From Streptomyces cadmiisoli (GTDB lineage: Bacteria > Actinomycetota > Actinomycetes > Streptomycetales > Streptomycetaceae): a stretch of 64,000 nt of DNA. Of the stretch, positions 41,194 to 50,260 are shown in pieces. Made by a program: the position numbers and the translations under genes. Position 1 is the first letter of the stretch. Every line of letters begins with the position of its first letter. The notes below the pieces were generated by a model. That model worked only from the letters and a program-made list of their open reading frames with translations, did no database searches and was not told the origin of the DNA. Where the stretch lies: positions 3,534,001-3,598,000 of the forward strand of contig NZ_CP030073.1 of the NCBI RefSeq assembly GCF_003261055.1. Reading direction: 5' to 3'.

Positions 41194-43494
41194 CTACTGC
41201 TGATCCCCGTCGTCGAGCGGGGGGTCCTCCGTTTCGCCCGGGTCACCCGGCTCCGACGTGTTGCTGCCGGACGGCGACGGGGGCGGCGGCTCCGGGTCCG
41301 ACTCGCTCGGCGACGGCGGCGGCGACTCCGGGTCCGACTCGCTCGGCGACGGCGGCGGCGACTCCGGGTCCGACTCGCTCGGCGACGGCGGCGGCGACTG
41401 CGGATCCGACGTGCTCGGCGACGGCGGCGGCCTGACGCCCGCGCCCTGGTCGGTGTCCAGATCGAACTTGGTGACCTTGCCCATCACCCCGAAGGTGTAC
41501 TCGGCCCAGATCATGGCCGGGAAGCCGCCGCCGTTGACGCGCTCCTCGCCGCCGGCGCCGTACATCGGGACCTGCTTGTGCGGGGGCTTGTCGTCCTCGC
41601 CGAACAGTCCGATCGAGGTGACCAGGCCGGGCGTGTATCCGGTGAACCAGGCCGACTTGTTGTCGTCGGAGGTGCCGGTCTTGCCCGCCACCTGCTGGCC
41701 GTCGCGTGCCGGGTTCTCGCGCACCGAGGTCCGCGCCGTACCGTCGTCGACCACGCCGGTGAGCACCGAGGTGACCGTGTCGGCGGCCTCCCGGCTGATC
41801 ACCTGGTCGCCGATCGGGTCGGGGAACTCGACGGCGGTGTCCTTGTGCTCGGCCGACGCCACGATCGACGGGGTGACCTTCTTGCCGTGGTTGTCGAGGG
41901 TGGCGTAGATCCCGGCCATCTCCAGCGCGCTGGCGCCCATGGAGCCCAGGGTCTGGGCCGGTACGGCCTGCATCCCCTCGGTGTCCATGCCGAGCGCGCC
42001 GGCCACCTCCATCACCTTCGCCATGCCGACGTCGGTGCCCATCTGCGCGAACACGGAGTTGACGGACTTGTTCATGGCCGTCTGCACGGTGACGTCGCCG
42101 TAGTCGACGTCGTCCTCGTTCGGAGGGGCGAAGCCGACCTTCCGGCCGTCGTCGACGACCGGGCGCCTGCTGTCGCCGTCGTAGATCGTGTCGGCCGCGA
42201 TCGGTGTGCCGTCCTGGGTCTCCGCGCCCTCGTCCACGGCCGCGGCAAGGATCACCGGCTTGAAGGTCGAGGCCGGCTGGTAGTCACGGCGGGTGGCGTT
42301 GTTGGTGAAGTGCTTGACGTAGTCGATGCCGCCGTACATCGCGAGGACCTCGCCGGTCTTCGGGTCGAGGGAGACACCGCCGGCCTGCACATCGGCGTCG
42401 ACCTTCCGCTCGCCCTTGTCCAGCTTGCCGGTGAGCTGGTTCTTGACCGACTTCTCGAGCTGGGCCTGCTTCTTCCGGTCGATGTTGACGGTGATGGTCC
42501 AGCCGCCGCGGTCGATCTTGGCCAGCGCGTCGTCGGTGTCCTCCGCCGCGCCCTGCGCGACGAGCTGCCGGGCCAGCTGGCGGTTGGCCGCCTCCACGAT
42601 GTAGCCGGTCTGGCCCTGCATGCCCGGGGCGCCCTGCGGTTCCTTCGGCACCGGGAACTTCATCCCGCCGCGCTCGCCGGAGTCCAGCCAGCGCTGCTCG
42701 ACCATGTTGTCCAGGACGTAGTTCCAGCGCTGCTCGACCAGCCGCTTGCTGGTGTCGGAGGCGACCGCCCAGTCGTACTGGCTCGGCGCCTGGAGCAGCG
42801 CGGCGAGGTAGGCGCCCTGCTCGACGGAGAGGTCGCCGGCGTCGACCCGGTAGTAGGCCTGGGCGGCGGCCTGGATGCCGTAGGCGCCGCGGCCGTAGTA
42901 GCTGGTGTTGATGTACCCCGCGAGGATGTCGTCCTTGGACTTCTCGCGGTCCACCTTCAGGGAGATCACCAGCTCCTTGAGCTTGCGGGTGACCGTCTGT
43001 TCCTGGGTGAGGTAGTAGTTCTTGACGTACTGCTGGGTGATCGTCGAGCCGCCCTGCTTGCCCTTGCCCGACAGGGTGTTGAGCAGTCCGCGGGCCGTGC
43101 CCTTGAGGTCGACGCCGGAGTCGCTGTAGAAGGACTTGTTCTCGGCGGCGACGAAGGTCCGCTGGACCTCCTTGGGGACCTGGGACAGGTCGACGACCTC
43201 GCGGTTGACCTCGCCCTTGCGGGTCAGGGTCCTGCCGTCGGTGTACTTGTAGACGTTGCTCTGCTCCTGGGCGAGGGCGTTGCCCTTCGGGATGTCTATG
43301 ACCAGGTACAGGACGATGAAGCCGCCGATGCCGAGCAGCGCGAGTCCGAGGAACGATCCGAGGATCTTCTTCCAGGTGAACAGCGCGCGTATACCGCTCT
43401 TGCCGGAGCCCGCCGCGCGCGACGAGCGGCGGGTTTTGGGCGCCGCGCGGCGGCCACCGCGCTGTCGCGCTCGTCTCTCTTCCGCTCGTCCCAT
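41194..43494 (-). CDS. Bifunctional penicillin-binding protein (class A PBP)
   Basis: A 766-aa peptidoglycan glycosyltransferase/transpeptidase. A basic cytoplasmic tail is followed by one membrane helix (about 38-62), the GT51 domain (FVAAENKSFY, GKQGGSTITQQYVKNYYL, GRGAYGIQAAAQAYY; the usual ED pair is EN here) and the transpeptidase domain with SxxK (PASTFKPV), SxN (KSVNSVF) and KTGTS. The C-terminus is a Pro/Ser/Glu/Asp tail made of 12-residue repeats. I chose ATG 43494; GTG 43533 is possible. Located at the cell membrane, divergent from the SPFH operon. Confidence 0.95.
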   Translation of the reverse strand: MGRAEERRARQRGGRRAAPKTRRSSRAAGSGKSGIRALFTWKKILGSFLGLALLGIGGFIVLYLVIDIPKGNALAQEQSNVYKYTDGRTLTRKGEVNREVVDLSQVPKEVQRTFVAAENKSFYSDSGVDLKGTARGLLNTLSGKGKQGGSTITQQYVKNYYLTQEQTVTRKLKELVISLKVDREKSKDDILAGYINTSYYGRGAYGIQAAAQAYYRVDAGDLSVEQGAYLAALLQAPSQYDWAVASDTSKRLVEQRWNYVLDNMVEQRWLDSGERGGMKFPVPKEPQGAPGMQGQTGYIVEAANRQLARQLVAQGAAEDTDDALAKIDRGGWTITVNIDRKKQAQLEKSVKNQLTGKLDKGERKVDADVQAGGVSLDPKTGEVLAMYGGIDYVKHFTNNATRRDYQPASTFKPVILAAAVDEGAETQDGTPIAADTIYDGDSRRPVVDDGRKVGFAPPNEDDVDYGDVTVQTAMNKSVNSVFAQMGTDVGMAKVMEVAGALGMDTEGMQAVPAQTLGSMGASALEMAGIYATLDNHGKKVTPSIVASAEHKDTAVEFPDPIGDQVISREAADTVTSVLTGVVDDGTARTSVRENPARDGQQVAGKTGTSDDNKSAWFTGYTPGLVTSIGLFGEDDKPPHKQVPMYGAGGEERVNGGGFPAMIWAEYTFGVMGKVTKFDLDTDQGAGVRPPPSPSTSDPQSPPPSPSESDPESPPPSPSESDPESPPPSPSESDPEPPPPSPSGSNTSEPGDPGETEDPPLDDGDQQ
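41290..41434. repeat. 36-bp tandem repeat coding the PBP C-terminal tail
   Basis: About four copies of a 36-base unit, each coding a PPPSPSESDPES-like 12-residue repeat on the minus strand. Copies are almost identical at the DNA level, so the copy number could vary between strains. Confidence 0.8.
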
Positions 43495-43677
43495 GGGTCC
43501 GCTCGCTCCGCTTCCTTCTCGGGTGTCACACACAGTCGTGGTTCGGGTCGGCTCAGAAAGCTAACACCGCTGTATATGAGCAAGTCCTCTCGATCCGGCT
43601 CTTTCCGGACGTGACAAACAGCACCTGTCTCAACGGAACCGACGTTCGAGAGACGGTTGAGGTTGCCGCAACGGGGT

Positions 43678-43693
43678 AAAGTGCTATCACTTT
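43678..43693. promoter_or_regulatory. Palindrome AAAGTG-CTAT-CACTTT in the SPFH promoter
   Basis: Perfect 6-base arms, just before a possible -10 box TAGGAT (43696-43701), so a bound protein would block transcription. The ribbon-helix-helix-like protein coded at 44689 in the same operon is a candidate to bind it (inference). Confidence 0.5.
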
Positions 43694-43756
43694 GCTAGGA
43701 TGGCGATATGCCGACGCGGGGCACGGCTCCGCGGTCACAGAACGGGGGAACCACCT

Positions 43757-44692
43757 ATGTCCACGCACGACACGGCGCCCGTCGCCGACATTCCCGAGAT
43801 GCCGGCACCCCGCGTGCGCGAGTTCACGGCGCGCAGCATCGGCGGCGGGCTCGCCCTGCTCCTGGGCCTGATCGGACTGCTCGGCGGGATCGGCATGGTC
43901 GTCGCCGCCACGACGGTCTCCGCGGCCGGCGCCAAGGCCGCGCTGATAGTGCTCGGCATTCTGATCGGTGTCTGCGCCTTCGTCGCGATGTGCGGACTGA
44001 ACATGGTGGCGCCGGGCGAGGCCCGCGTCGTCCAGCTGTTCGGGCGCTACCGGGGCACGATCCGGCAGGACGGCCTGCGCTGGGTGAACCCGCTCACCTC
44101 CCGCACCAAGATCTCCACCCGGGTGCGCAACCACGAGACCCCGGTCCTGAAGGTCAACGACGCCTACGGCAATCCGATCGAGCTGGCCGCGGTCGTGGTC
44201 TGGCGGGTCGCGGACACCGCGCAGGCCACCTTCGAGGTGGACGACTACATCGAGTTCGTCTCCACGCAGACCGAGGCGGCGGTCCGGCACATCGCCATCG
44301 AGTACCCGTACGACGCGCACGACGAGGACGGGCTGTCGCTGCGCGGGAACGCCGAGGAGATCACCGAGAAGCTCGCCGTCGAACTGCACGCGCGGGTGGA
44401 GGCCGCCGGGGTCCAGATCATCGAGTCCCGCTTCACCCACCTCGCCTACGCCCCCGAGATCGCCTCGGCGATGCTCCAGCGGCAGCAGGCCGGGGCGGTC
44501 GTCGCGGCGCGGCGGCAGATCGTGGACGGAGCGGTCGGCATGGTCGAGGCGGCGCTCGCCCGTATCGCCGAGGAGGACATCGTGGTGCTCGACGACGAGC
44601 GGAAGGCGGCGATGGTGTCCAACCTGATGGTGGTGCTGTGCGGTGACCGGGCCGCGCAGCCGGTCCTCAACACCGGGACGCTCTACCAGTGA
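43757..44692 (+). CDS. SPFH domain (stomatin/prohibitin-like) membrane protein
   Basis: A 311-aa protein. Two N-terminal membrane segments (about 28-50 and 55-75, [20 protein letters not shown] and [17 protein letters not shown]) precede the SPFH domain ([57 protein letters not shown], about 78-250) and a coiled tail. Such proteins organise membrane microdomains. GGGGG precedes ATG 43757. Its stop overlaps the next gene's GTG (GTGA). Confidence 0.92.
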   Translation: MSTHDTAPVADIPEMPAPRVREFTARSIGGGLALLLGLIGLLGGIGMVVAATTVSAAGAKAALIVLGILIGVCAFVAMCGLNMVAPGEARVVQLFGRYRGTIRQDGLRWVNPLTSRTKISTRVRNHETPVLKVNDAYGNPIELAAVVVWRVADTAQATFEVDDYIEFVSTQTEAAVRHIAIEYPYDAHDEDGLSLRGNAEEITEKLAVELHARVEAAGVQIIESRFTHLAYAPEIASAMLQRQQAGAVVAARRQIVDGAVGMVEAALARIAEEDIVVLDDERKAAMVSNLMVVLCGDRAAQPVLNTGTLYQ

Positions 44693-44949
44693 CGGATCCC
44701 GCCGAGGAGGCCACTCCGCAGCGGCGGCCGCAGCAGCGCAAGCAGGTGCTGCTGCGGCTGGATCCGCTGGTCCATGACGCACTCGCGCGCTGGGCGTCCG
44801 ACGAACTGCGCTCGGCCAACGCGCAGATCGAGTTCCTGCTGCGGCGGGCCCTCGCGGAGGCGGGCCGGCTGCCCGGCGGGACGGCCCCCCTGCCGCGCCG
44901 CGGCCGCCCGCCCGGCGGTCAGCCCGGCGGTCAGCCTCCGCGGCAGTAG
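44689..44949 (+). CDS. Small ribbon-helix-helix-like protein
   Basis: An 86-aa protein. Residues 18-58 (KQVLLRLDPLVHDALARWAS, DELRSANAQIEFLLRRALAE) look like an Arc/MetJ ribbon-helix-helix DNA-binding fold: a short beta strand followed by two helices. The tail is Pro/Gly/Gln-rich. GTG 44689 overlaps the SPFH stop, so the two are co-translated. It may autoregulate the operon through the AAAGTG palindrome (inference). Confidence 0.75.
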   Translation: MTDPAEEATPQRRPQQRKQVLLRLDPLVHDALARWASDELRSANAQIEFLLRRALAEAGRLPGGTAPLPRRGRPPGGQPGGQPPRQ

Positions 44950-45010
44950 CAGAACCGTGACAATCACCGCTGACCAGCGCTGAACGGTGCCGGGGACGAC
45001 CTTCCCATGA

Positions 45011-45055
45011 TCTACACACTGGCTGTATACGTACGGCGTATACACGGTGTGTAGA
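45011..45055. promoter_or_regulatory. Nested inverted repeats before padR (PadR operator)
   Basis: Outer arms TCTACACAC (45011-45019) and GTGTGTAGA (45047-45055) enclose inner arms TGTATACG (45024-45031) and CGTATACA (45037-45044). Both are perfect and lie immediately upstream of the PadR gene, so it is probably the autoregulatory operator of the PadR-ABC operon. Confidence 0.7.
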
Positions 45056-45064
45056 GTGCTCGCC

Positions 45065-45589
45065 ATGTCCATCGGTCACACTCTCCTGGGGCTCCTGGAA
45101 TCCGGCCCCCGCCACGGCTACGACCTCAAGCGCGCCTTCGACGAACGCTTCGGCCAGGACCGGCCGCTGCACTACGGCCAGGTCTACTCCACGATGTCCC
45201 GCCTGCTGAAGAACGGCCTCGTCGAGGTCGACGGCATCGAGCCCGGCGGCGGCCCCGAGCGCAAGCGGTACGCCATCACCGACGCCGGCATCACCGACGT
45301 CGCACGCTGGCTCGCCACACCCGAGAAGCCCGAGCCGTACCTCCAGTCGACCCTCTACACCAAGGTCGTCCTCGCGCTGCTCACCCGCCGCGACGCCGCC
45401 GAGATCCTCGACTCCCAGCGCTCCGAACACCTGCGCCTGATGCGGATCCTCACCGACCGCAAACGCAAGGGCGACCTGGCGGACCAGCTGATCTGCGACC
45501 ACGCCCTGTTCCACCTCGAAGCCGACCTGCGCTGGCTGGAACTGACCGCCGCGCGCCTCGACAAACTCGCCCAGGCGGTGGCCAAGTGA
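45065..45589 (+). CDS. PadR-family transcriptional regulator
   Basis: A 174-aa regulator. The winged helix covers about 3-85 (IGHTLLGLLESGPRHGYDLK, LHYGQVYSTMSRLLKNGLVE, RKRYAITDAGITDVARWL), followed by the helical dimerisation domain that defines the Vir/PadR-C type. It begins MSIGHTLLG at ATG 45065. The stop overlaps the ABC ATPase start by four bases, so it probably controls that exporter, with the nested palindrome upstream as its operator. Confidence 0.93.
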   Translation: MSIGHTLLGLLESGPRHGYDLKRAFDERFGQDRPLHYGQVYSTMSRLLKNGLVEVDGIEPGGGPERKRYAITDAGITDVARWLATPEKPEPYLQSTLYTKVVLALLTRRDAAEILDSQRSEHLRLMRILTDRKRKGDLADQLICDHALFHLEADLRWLELTAARLDKLAQAVAK

Positions 45590-46275
45590 CCTCTCCCCAC
45601 GGCTCTCTGCTCACCGCCGAAGCCCTCCGCAAGGCCTACGGCCCCACCCTCGCGCTCGACGGCGCCGACTTCTCCATCCACCCCGGCGAGGTCGTCGCCG
45701 TGATGGGCCCCTCCGGCTCCGGCAAGTCCACGCTCCTGCACTGCCTGGCCGGCATCGTCACCCCCGACGAGGGCTCCATCCGCTACGACGGCCGGGAGAT
45801 GGCCGCCATGAGCGACGCCCGGCGCAGCGCGCTGCGACGCTCGGAGTTCGGGTTCGTCTTCCAGTTCGGCCAGCTCGTGCCCGAACTGACCTGCGTGGAG
45901 AACGTCGCCCTGCCGCTGCGCCTGAACGGCACCGGCCGCAAGGACGCCGAACGCACCGCGCTGACCTGGATGCAGCGCCTGGAGGTCGACGACCTGGCCA
46001 AGAAGCGGCCCGGCGAGGTCTCCGGCGGCCAGGGCCAGCGCGTCGCCGTGGCACGGGCCCTGGTCACCGGCCCCCGCGTGCTGTTCGCCGACGAGCCGAC
46101 CGGCGCACTGGACTCCCTCAACGGCGAACGCGTGATGGAACTGCTCACGGACGCCGCGCGATCGACCAACGCCGCCGTCGTCCTGGTCACCCACGAAGCA
46201 CGCGTCGCCGCCTACTCCGACCGCGAGGTCGTCGTACGGGACGGCAAGTCCAGGGACATGGAGCGCGTCGTATGA
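45586..46275 (+). CDS. ABC transporter ATP-binding protein (MacB/LolD-like)
   Basis: A 229-aa ATPase. Walker A is GPSGSGKSTLLHCLAG, the Q-loop follows in VFQFGQLVPELT, the signature is VSGGQGQRVAVARAL (a variant of LSGGQ) and Walker B is VLFADEPTGALD; the H-loop is LVTHE. This is the type that pairs with FtsX-like permeases. GTG 45586 overlaps the padR stop and its own stop overlaps the permease start (ATGA), so the three genes form one coupled operon. Confidence 0.95.
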   Translation: MTSPHGSLLTAEALRKAYGPTLALDGADFSIHPGEVVAVMGPSGSGKSTLLHCLAGIVTPDEGSIRYDGREMAAMSDARRSALRRSEFGFVFQFGQLVPELTCVENVALPLRLNGTGRKDAERTALTWMQRLEVDDLAKKRPGEVSGGQGQRVAVARALVTGPRVLFADEPTGALDSLNGERVMELLTDAARSTNAAVVLVTHEARVAAYSDREVVVRDGKSRDMERVV

Positions 46276-48608
46276 GGCTCCGTCAGTGGTCCAGGGACCT
46301 GGCGATGGGCGTCGGGTTCGCGTTCTCCGGCCGGGGCGGCTGGGTGCGCGCGGTCCTCACGGGGGTCGGTGTAGGGCTCGGGGTGGCGCTGCTGCTGCTC
46401 ACCACCGCGCTGCCGAACGCGCTGGAGGCCCGGCACGACCGCGAGCAGTCCCGCACGGACTTCTCGGTCCTGTCGTTCGGCGAGAACGCGATACCGAAGT
46501 CCGACGCCACCCTGCTGATCGCCGACGTCGGCACCACCTACCACGACAGGGACGTCCGCGGTCGCGCGCTGGAGCCGGAGGGGCCGCGGGCGCCGCTGCC
46601 GCCCGGCGTCGACAAGTTCCCGGCCGTCGGCGAGATGGTCGTCTCCCCCGCCCTGAAGAGGCTGCTGGAGTCGGCCGACGGCAAGCTCCTGCGGGAGCGG
46701 CTGCCGGACCGGATCGTCGGCACCATCGACGAGCCCGGCCTGATCGGCTCCCGGGAGCTGGCCTTCTACCGGGGCACCGAAGGGCTCGCGGCCCAGCTGG
46801 ACACCGGCCCGGTGGACCGCCTCGAGCGGTTCGGCGACCCGAACCCGACGTCGGACCCCTGGGATCCCGTACTCACCCTGCTGCTCCTGGTCGTCTTCGT
46901 GGTGCTGCTGATGCCCGTCGGCGTCTTCGTCGCCGCGGCGGTGCGGTTCGGCGGCGAGGGACGCGACCGGCGCCTCGCGGCGCTGAGGCTGGTCGGCTCC
47001 GACAGCCACATGACCCGCCGGGTCGCGGCGGGCGAGGCGCTCGCCGGGTCCGTGCTCGGCCTGCTCCTCGGGACCGGCTTCTTCCTGGCCGGACGGGAGA
47101 TCGCGGGCTCCGCCGAGCTGTTCGGCGTCAGCGTCTTCCCCAGCTACCTCAACCCCTCCCCGGTGCTCGCCGTACTGGTCGCGGTCACGGTCCCGGCGGC
47201 GGCCGTCCTGGTGACCCTGTTCGCCCTGCGCGGGGTGGTCATCGAACCGCTCGGCGTGGTGCGCACGAGCAAGCCGAGCCGGCGCCGGCTGTGGTGGCGG
47301 CTGCTGCTGCCGCTGGCGGGCCTCGCGATGCTCGCCCCGATGATCGGGCAGGGCAACGAGTCCGGGCAGTTCAACCAGTACCTGGTCGTCGGCGGCGTGA
47401 TGCTGCTGCTGGTCGGCGTCACGGCACTGCTGCCCTGGATCGTCGAGACGGTCGTGGGCCGCATCGGCGGCGGCTCGGTCTCCTGGCAGCTGGCCGTGCG
47501 CAGGCTCCAGTTGAGCAGCGGCACGGCGGCCCGCACGGTCAACGGCATCGCGGTGGCGGTGGCCGGCGCGATCGCGTTGCAGATGCTGTTCTCCGGAGTG
47601 GAGAGCGACTTCACCAAGAACAACTCCTACGACCTCACCCGGGCGCAGATGCAGGTGCCCGTGCCCGAGGGCCTGCCGCTCGCGTCGGCCGCGGCGGAGT
47701 TCCGGAAGACCGAGGGCGTGCGCAATGTCTACGCCTACTCGGAGGGCTACGCGAGCGACCGGCCGGTCGATCCCGAGATCGGCGCCTCGGTGACCGTCGG
47801 CGACTGCGCGGTGCTGCGCGAACTGGCGAAGCTGCCGTCGTGCCGCGACGGTGACGTGTTCGCGCTGACGGGTGTGGAATGGGACGTCGACGGCATCCGA
47901 CTGGCGAAGAAGGGCGGGACGCTGTACTTCGACCCGTCGTTCGAGGGCGAGTCCCCGGGCCTGGAGGCGGCCTGGACCCTGCCGGCCGTGAAGCGGGCCG
48001 AAGCCCTGCCGGGCCTGACGGGCGAGAAGCGCGCGGGATTCCTCGCCACTCCGAAGGCGATGCCGGACAAGGCCATGGAGACGTTCTCGGGCCAGCTCTA
48101 CCTCGGGACCGACAAGACGGTGCCCGACGTGTATGAGCAGGTGCGCAACACGGCAGCCGCCGTGCACCCGTTCGCCGATCCCATGACATTGCGGGGCACC
48201 GAACGCGTCGGGCGCTACGACTCCATCCGCACCGGCCTGTTCGCCGGCGCGGCCTGTGTCCTCGCGCTGATCGGCGCCAGCCTGCTGGTCTCCCAGCTGG
48301 AGCAGCTGCGCGAGCGCAGGAAGCTGCTGTCGGCCCTGGTCGCCTTCGGCACCCGGCGCCGCACGCTGAGCCTGTCGGTGCTGTGGCAGACGGCGATCCC
48401 GATCGTCCTCGGTCTCGCGCTCGCCGCGGTCGTCGGCCTGACCCTGGGCGCGGTGCTGCTGAAGATGACCAGCACCTCGGTGACCGTGGACTGGGCGAGC
48501 GTACTGGCCATGACGGGCATCGGCGGGGGCGTCGTCCTCCTGGTGACGCTGCTCAGCCTGCCGCCGCTGCTGCGGCTGATGCGGCCGGAGGGCCTGCGCA
48601 CGGAGTGA
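46272..48608 (+). CDS. FtsX-like ABC transporter permease
   Basis: A 778-aa permease. It has an N-terminal membrane helix (about 25-50), a periplasmic domain, then three helices (about 195-215, 250-272, 300-325) as one FtsX unit, two further helices (about 355-410), a second long extracytoplasmic domain and three final helices (about 655-680, 700-735, 745-770). The partner ATPase is encoded just upstream. Substrate unknown; MacB-like systems export antibiotics, peptides or lipids. The 3' end overlaps the 3' end of oxyR by 56 bases on the opposite strand. Confidence 0.92.
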   Translation: MRLRQWSRDLAMGVGFAFSGRGGWVRAVLTGVGVGLGVALLLLTTALPNALEARHDREQSRTDFSVLSFGENAIPKSDATLLIADVGTTYHDRDVRGRALEPEGPRAPLPPGVDKFPAVGEMVVSPALKRLLESADGKLLRERLPDRIVGTIDEPGLIGSRELAFYRGTEGLAAQLDTGPVDRLERFGDPNPTSDPWDPVLTLLLLVVFVVLLMPVGVFVAAAVRFGGEGRDRRLAALRLVGSDSHMTRRVAAGEALAGSVLGLLLGTGFFLAGREIAGSAELFGVSVFPSYLNPSPVLAVLVAVTVPAAAVLVTLFALRGVVIEPLGVVRTSKPSRRRLWWRLLLPLAGLAMLAPMIGQGNESGQFNQYLVVGGVMLLLVGVTALLPWIVETVVGRIGGGSVSWQLAVRRLQLSSGTAARTVNGIAVAVAGAIALQMLFSGVESDFTKNNSYDLTRAQMQVPVPEGLPLASAAAEFRKTEGVRNVYAYSEGYASDRPVDPEIGASVTVGDCAVLRELAKLPSCRDGDVFALTGVEWDVDGIRLAKKGGTLYFDPSFEGESPGLEAAWTLPAVKRAEALPGLTGEKRAGFLATPKAMPDKAMETFSGQLYLGTDKTVPDVYEQVRNTAAAVHPFADPMTLRGTERVGRYDSIRTGLFAGAACVLALIGASLLVSQLEQLRERRKLLSALVAFGTRRRTLSLSVLWQTAIPIVLGLALAAVVGLTLGAVLLKMTSTSVTVDWASVLAMTGIGGGVVLLVTLLSLPPLLRLMRPEGLRTE

Positions 48609-49566
48609 TCCGGCCGGCGCCGTCCACGACCCGTACGGGCAGCGGCCGCAGTGCCTCGCGCAGTGCGGCCGCCAGCTCCTCGTACTCGGCCTCGCGGGCG
48701 GCGCCGGTACGCATGGCGAGGGCGATCCGGCGGGTCGGGACGGGTTCGGCGAAGGTGCCGGTGAGGAGCCGGCTGCTGCGGCTGGTCTCGACCCGCACGG
48801 CGGTGCGCGGCAGCAGGGTGCAGCCCAGCCCGCCCGCGACCAGCTGCACGAGGGTGGACAGCCCGGCGGCCGTGGTGGCGACAGGGGCGTTCGCGCGGCC
48901 CGCCTCCCGGCAGATGTCGAGGGCCTGGTCGCGCAGGCAGTGCCCTTCGTCGAGCAGCAGCAGGTTGAGTTCGCGCAGCGCCTCCCGCGCGATGCCCTCC
49001 CGTCCGCCCAGCTCGTGCTCCATCGGCGTGACCAGCACGAAGTCCTCGTCGAACAACGGGAGTTCGGTCACCCCGGGCACCCCGAGCGGCACGGCGAGCA
49101 GCAGCAGGTCCAGCCGCCCCGAGGCGAGGCCGTCCAGCAGGGTGGCGGTCTGCTCCTCGTGCACCTGGAGGTCGAGGTCGGGGTAGCGGTCGTGGACCAG
49201 CCGCAGCACGGTCGGCAGGAGGTACGGCGCGACCGTCGGGATCACTCCCAGCCGCAGCGCCCCGGTGAACGGTGCCCGGACCGCCTCGGCCTCCTCCAGG
49301 AGCGCGCCGACCTCGTTCAGTACCGCCTTCGCGCGGACCGACAGCCGCTCACCGGCGGGCGAGAGCAGCACCTTGCGGGTCGTCCGCTCCAGGAGCGTGA
49401 CGCCGAGGGCCTCCTCCAGGGCGGAGACGGCGCCGGACAGGGCGGGCTGGCTCATGCCGATCGCGGCGGCGGCGTCACGGAAGTGCAGATGGTCGGCCAC
49501 GGCGGCGAAGGCGCGCAACTGGGCGAGACTCGGCTGCTTCCTCTTGCTCGTATTACTGACGGTCAC
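48553..49566 (-). CDS. oxyR: LysR-type peroxide sensor OxyR
   Basis: A 337-aa LysR regulator. The helix-turn-helix spans about 12-72 (PSLAQLRAFAAVADHLHFRD, AAAAIGMSQPALSGAVSALE); the redox pair Cys210 and Cys219 (DEGHCLRDQALDIC) has the E. coli C199/C208 spacing of nine. Hydrogen peroxide should form the disulfide and activate the divergent ahpCD genes. GTG 49566 has GGAGG nine bases upstream. The C-terminal 25 residues (GPPAASAAAAAAG) are low-complexity and lie over the end of the permease gene. Confidence 0.95.
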   Translation of the reverse strand: MTVSNTSKRKQPSLAQLRAFAAVADHLHFRDAAAAIGMSQPALSGAVSALEEALGVTLLERTTRKVLLSPAGERLSVRAKAVLNEVGALLEEAEAVRAPFTGALRLGVIPTVAPYLLPTVLRLVHDRYPDLDLQVHEEQTATLLDGLASGRLDLLLLAVPLGVPGVTELPLFDEDFVLVTPMEHELGGREGIAREALRELNLLLLDEGHCLRDQALDICREAGRANAPVATTAAGLSTLVQLVAGGLGCTLLPRTAVRVETSRSSRLLTGTFAEPVPTRRIALAMRTGAAREAEYEELAAALREALRPLPVRVVDGAGRITPCAGPPAASAAAAAAG

Positions 49567-49700
49567 TGATAGCTGCCTCCGATCAACCCGACCGAGTGTA
49601 GCTATTTCCCGAATCAATGCTCGTTGTGCCACCATCGCGAGCGTCCAACCTTTTGGGAAACGCCCACAGAACGGGCCTTTCCTCGCTGCAAGGAGAGTTA

Positions 49701-50255
49701 GTGCTCACTGTCGGTGACAAGTTCCCCGAGTTCGAACTGACCGCCTGCGTCTCGCTGGAGAAGGGCAAGGAGTTCGAGGAGATCAACCACAAGACCTACG
49801 AGGGCAAGTGGAAGGTGATCTTCGCTTGGCCCAAGGACTTCACCTTCGTGTGCCCGACCGAGATCGCCGCCTTCGGCAAGCTGAACGACGAGTTCGCCGA
49901 CCGCGACGCCCAGGTCCTCGGCTTCTCCGGTGACTCCGAGTTCGTGCACCACGCCTGGCGCAAGGACCACGACGACCTGCGCGACCTGCCGTTCCCGATG
50001 ATGGCCGACTCCAAGCACGAGCTGATGCGCGACCTCGGCATCGAGGGCGAGGACGGCTTCGCCAAGCGCGCCGTGTTCATCGTCGACCAGAACAACGAGA
50101 TCCAGTTCTCGATGGTGACCGCGGGTTCGGTCGGCCGTAACCCCAAGGAGGTCCTGCGGGTCCTCGACGCGCTCCAGACGGACGAGCTGTGCCCGTGCAA
50201 CTGGACCAAGGGCGAGGACACCCTCGACCCGGTCAAGCTGCTGGCCGGTGAGTGA
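49701..50255 (+). CDS. ahpC: Alkyl hydroperoxide reductase C (2-Cys peroxiredoxin)
   Basis: A 184-aa peroxiredoxin. Peroxidatic Cys51 lies in [13 protein letters not shown]; the C-terminal region LCPCNW holds Cys164 and Cys166, the resolving site of the AhpC/AhpE-type actinobacterial enzyme. It reduces organic peroxides, hydrogen peroxide and peroxynitrite and is recycled by AhpD. GTG 49701 is set by AGGAG with five bases between. It is divergent from oxyR and followed by ahpD after five bases. Confidence 0.97.
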   Translation: MLTVGDKFPEFELTACVSLEKGKEFEEINHKTYEGKWKVIFAWPKDFTFVCPTEIAAFGKLNDEFADRDAQVLGFSGDSEFVHHAWRKDHDDLRDLPFPMMADSKHELMRDLGIEGEDGFAKRAVFIVDQNNEIQFSMVTAGSVGRNPKEVLRVLDALQTDELCPCNWTKGEDTLDPVKLLAGE

Positions 50256-50260
50256 CTGAC

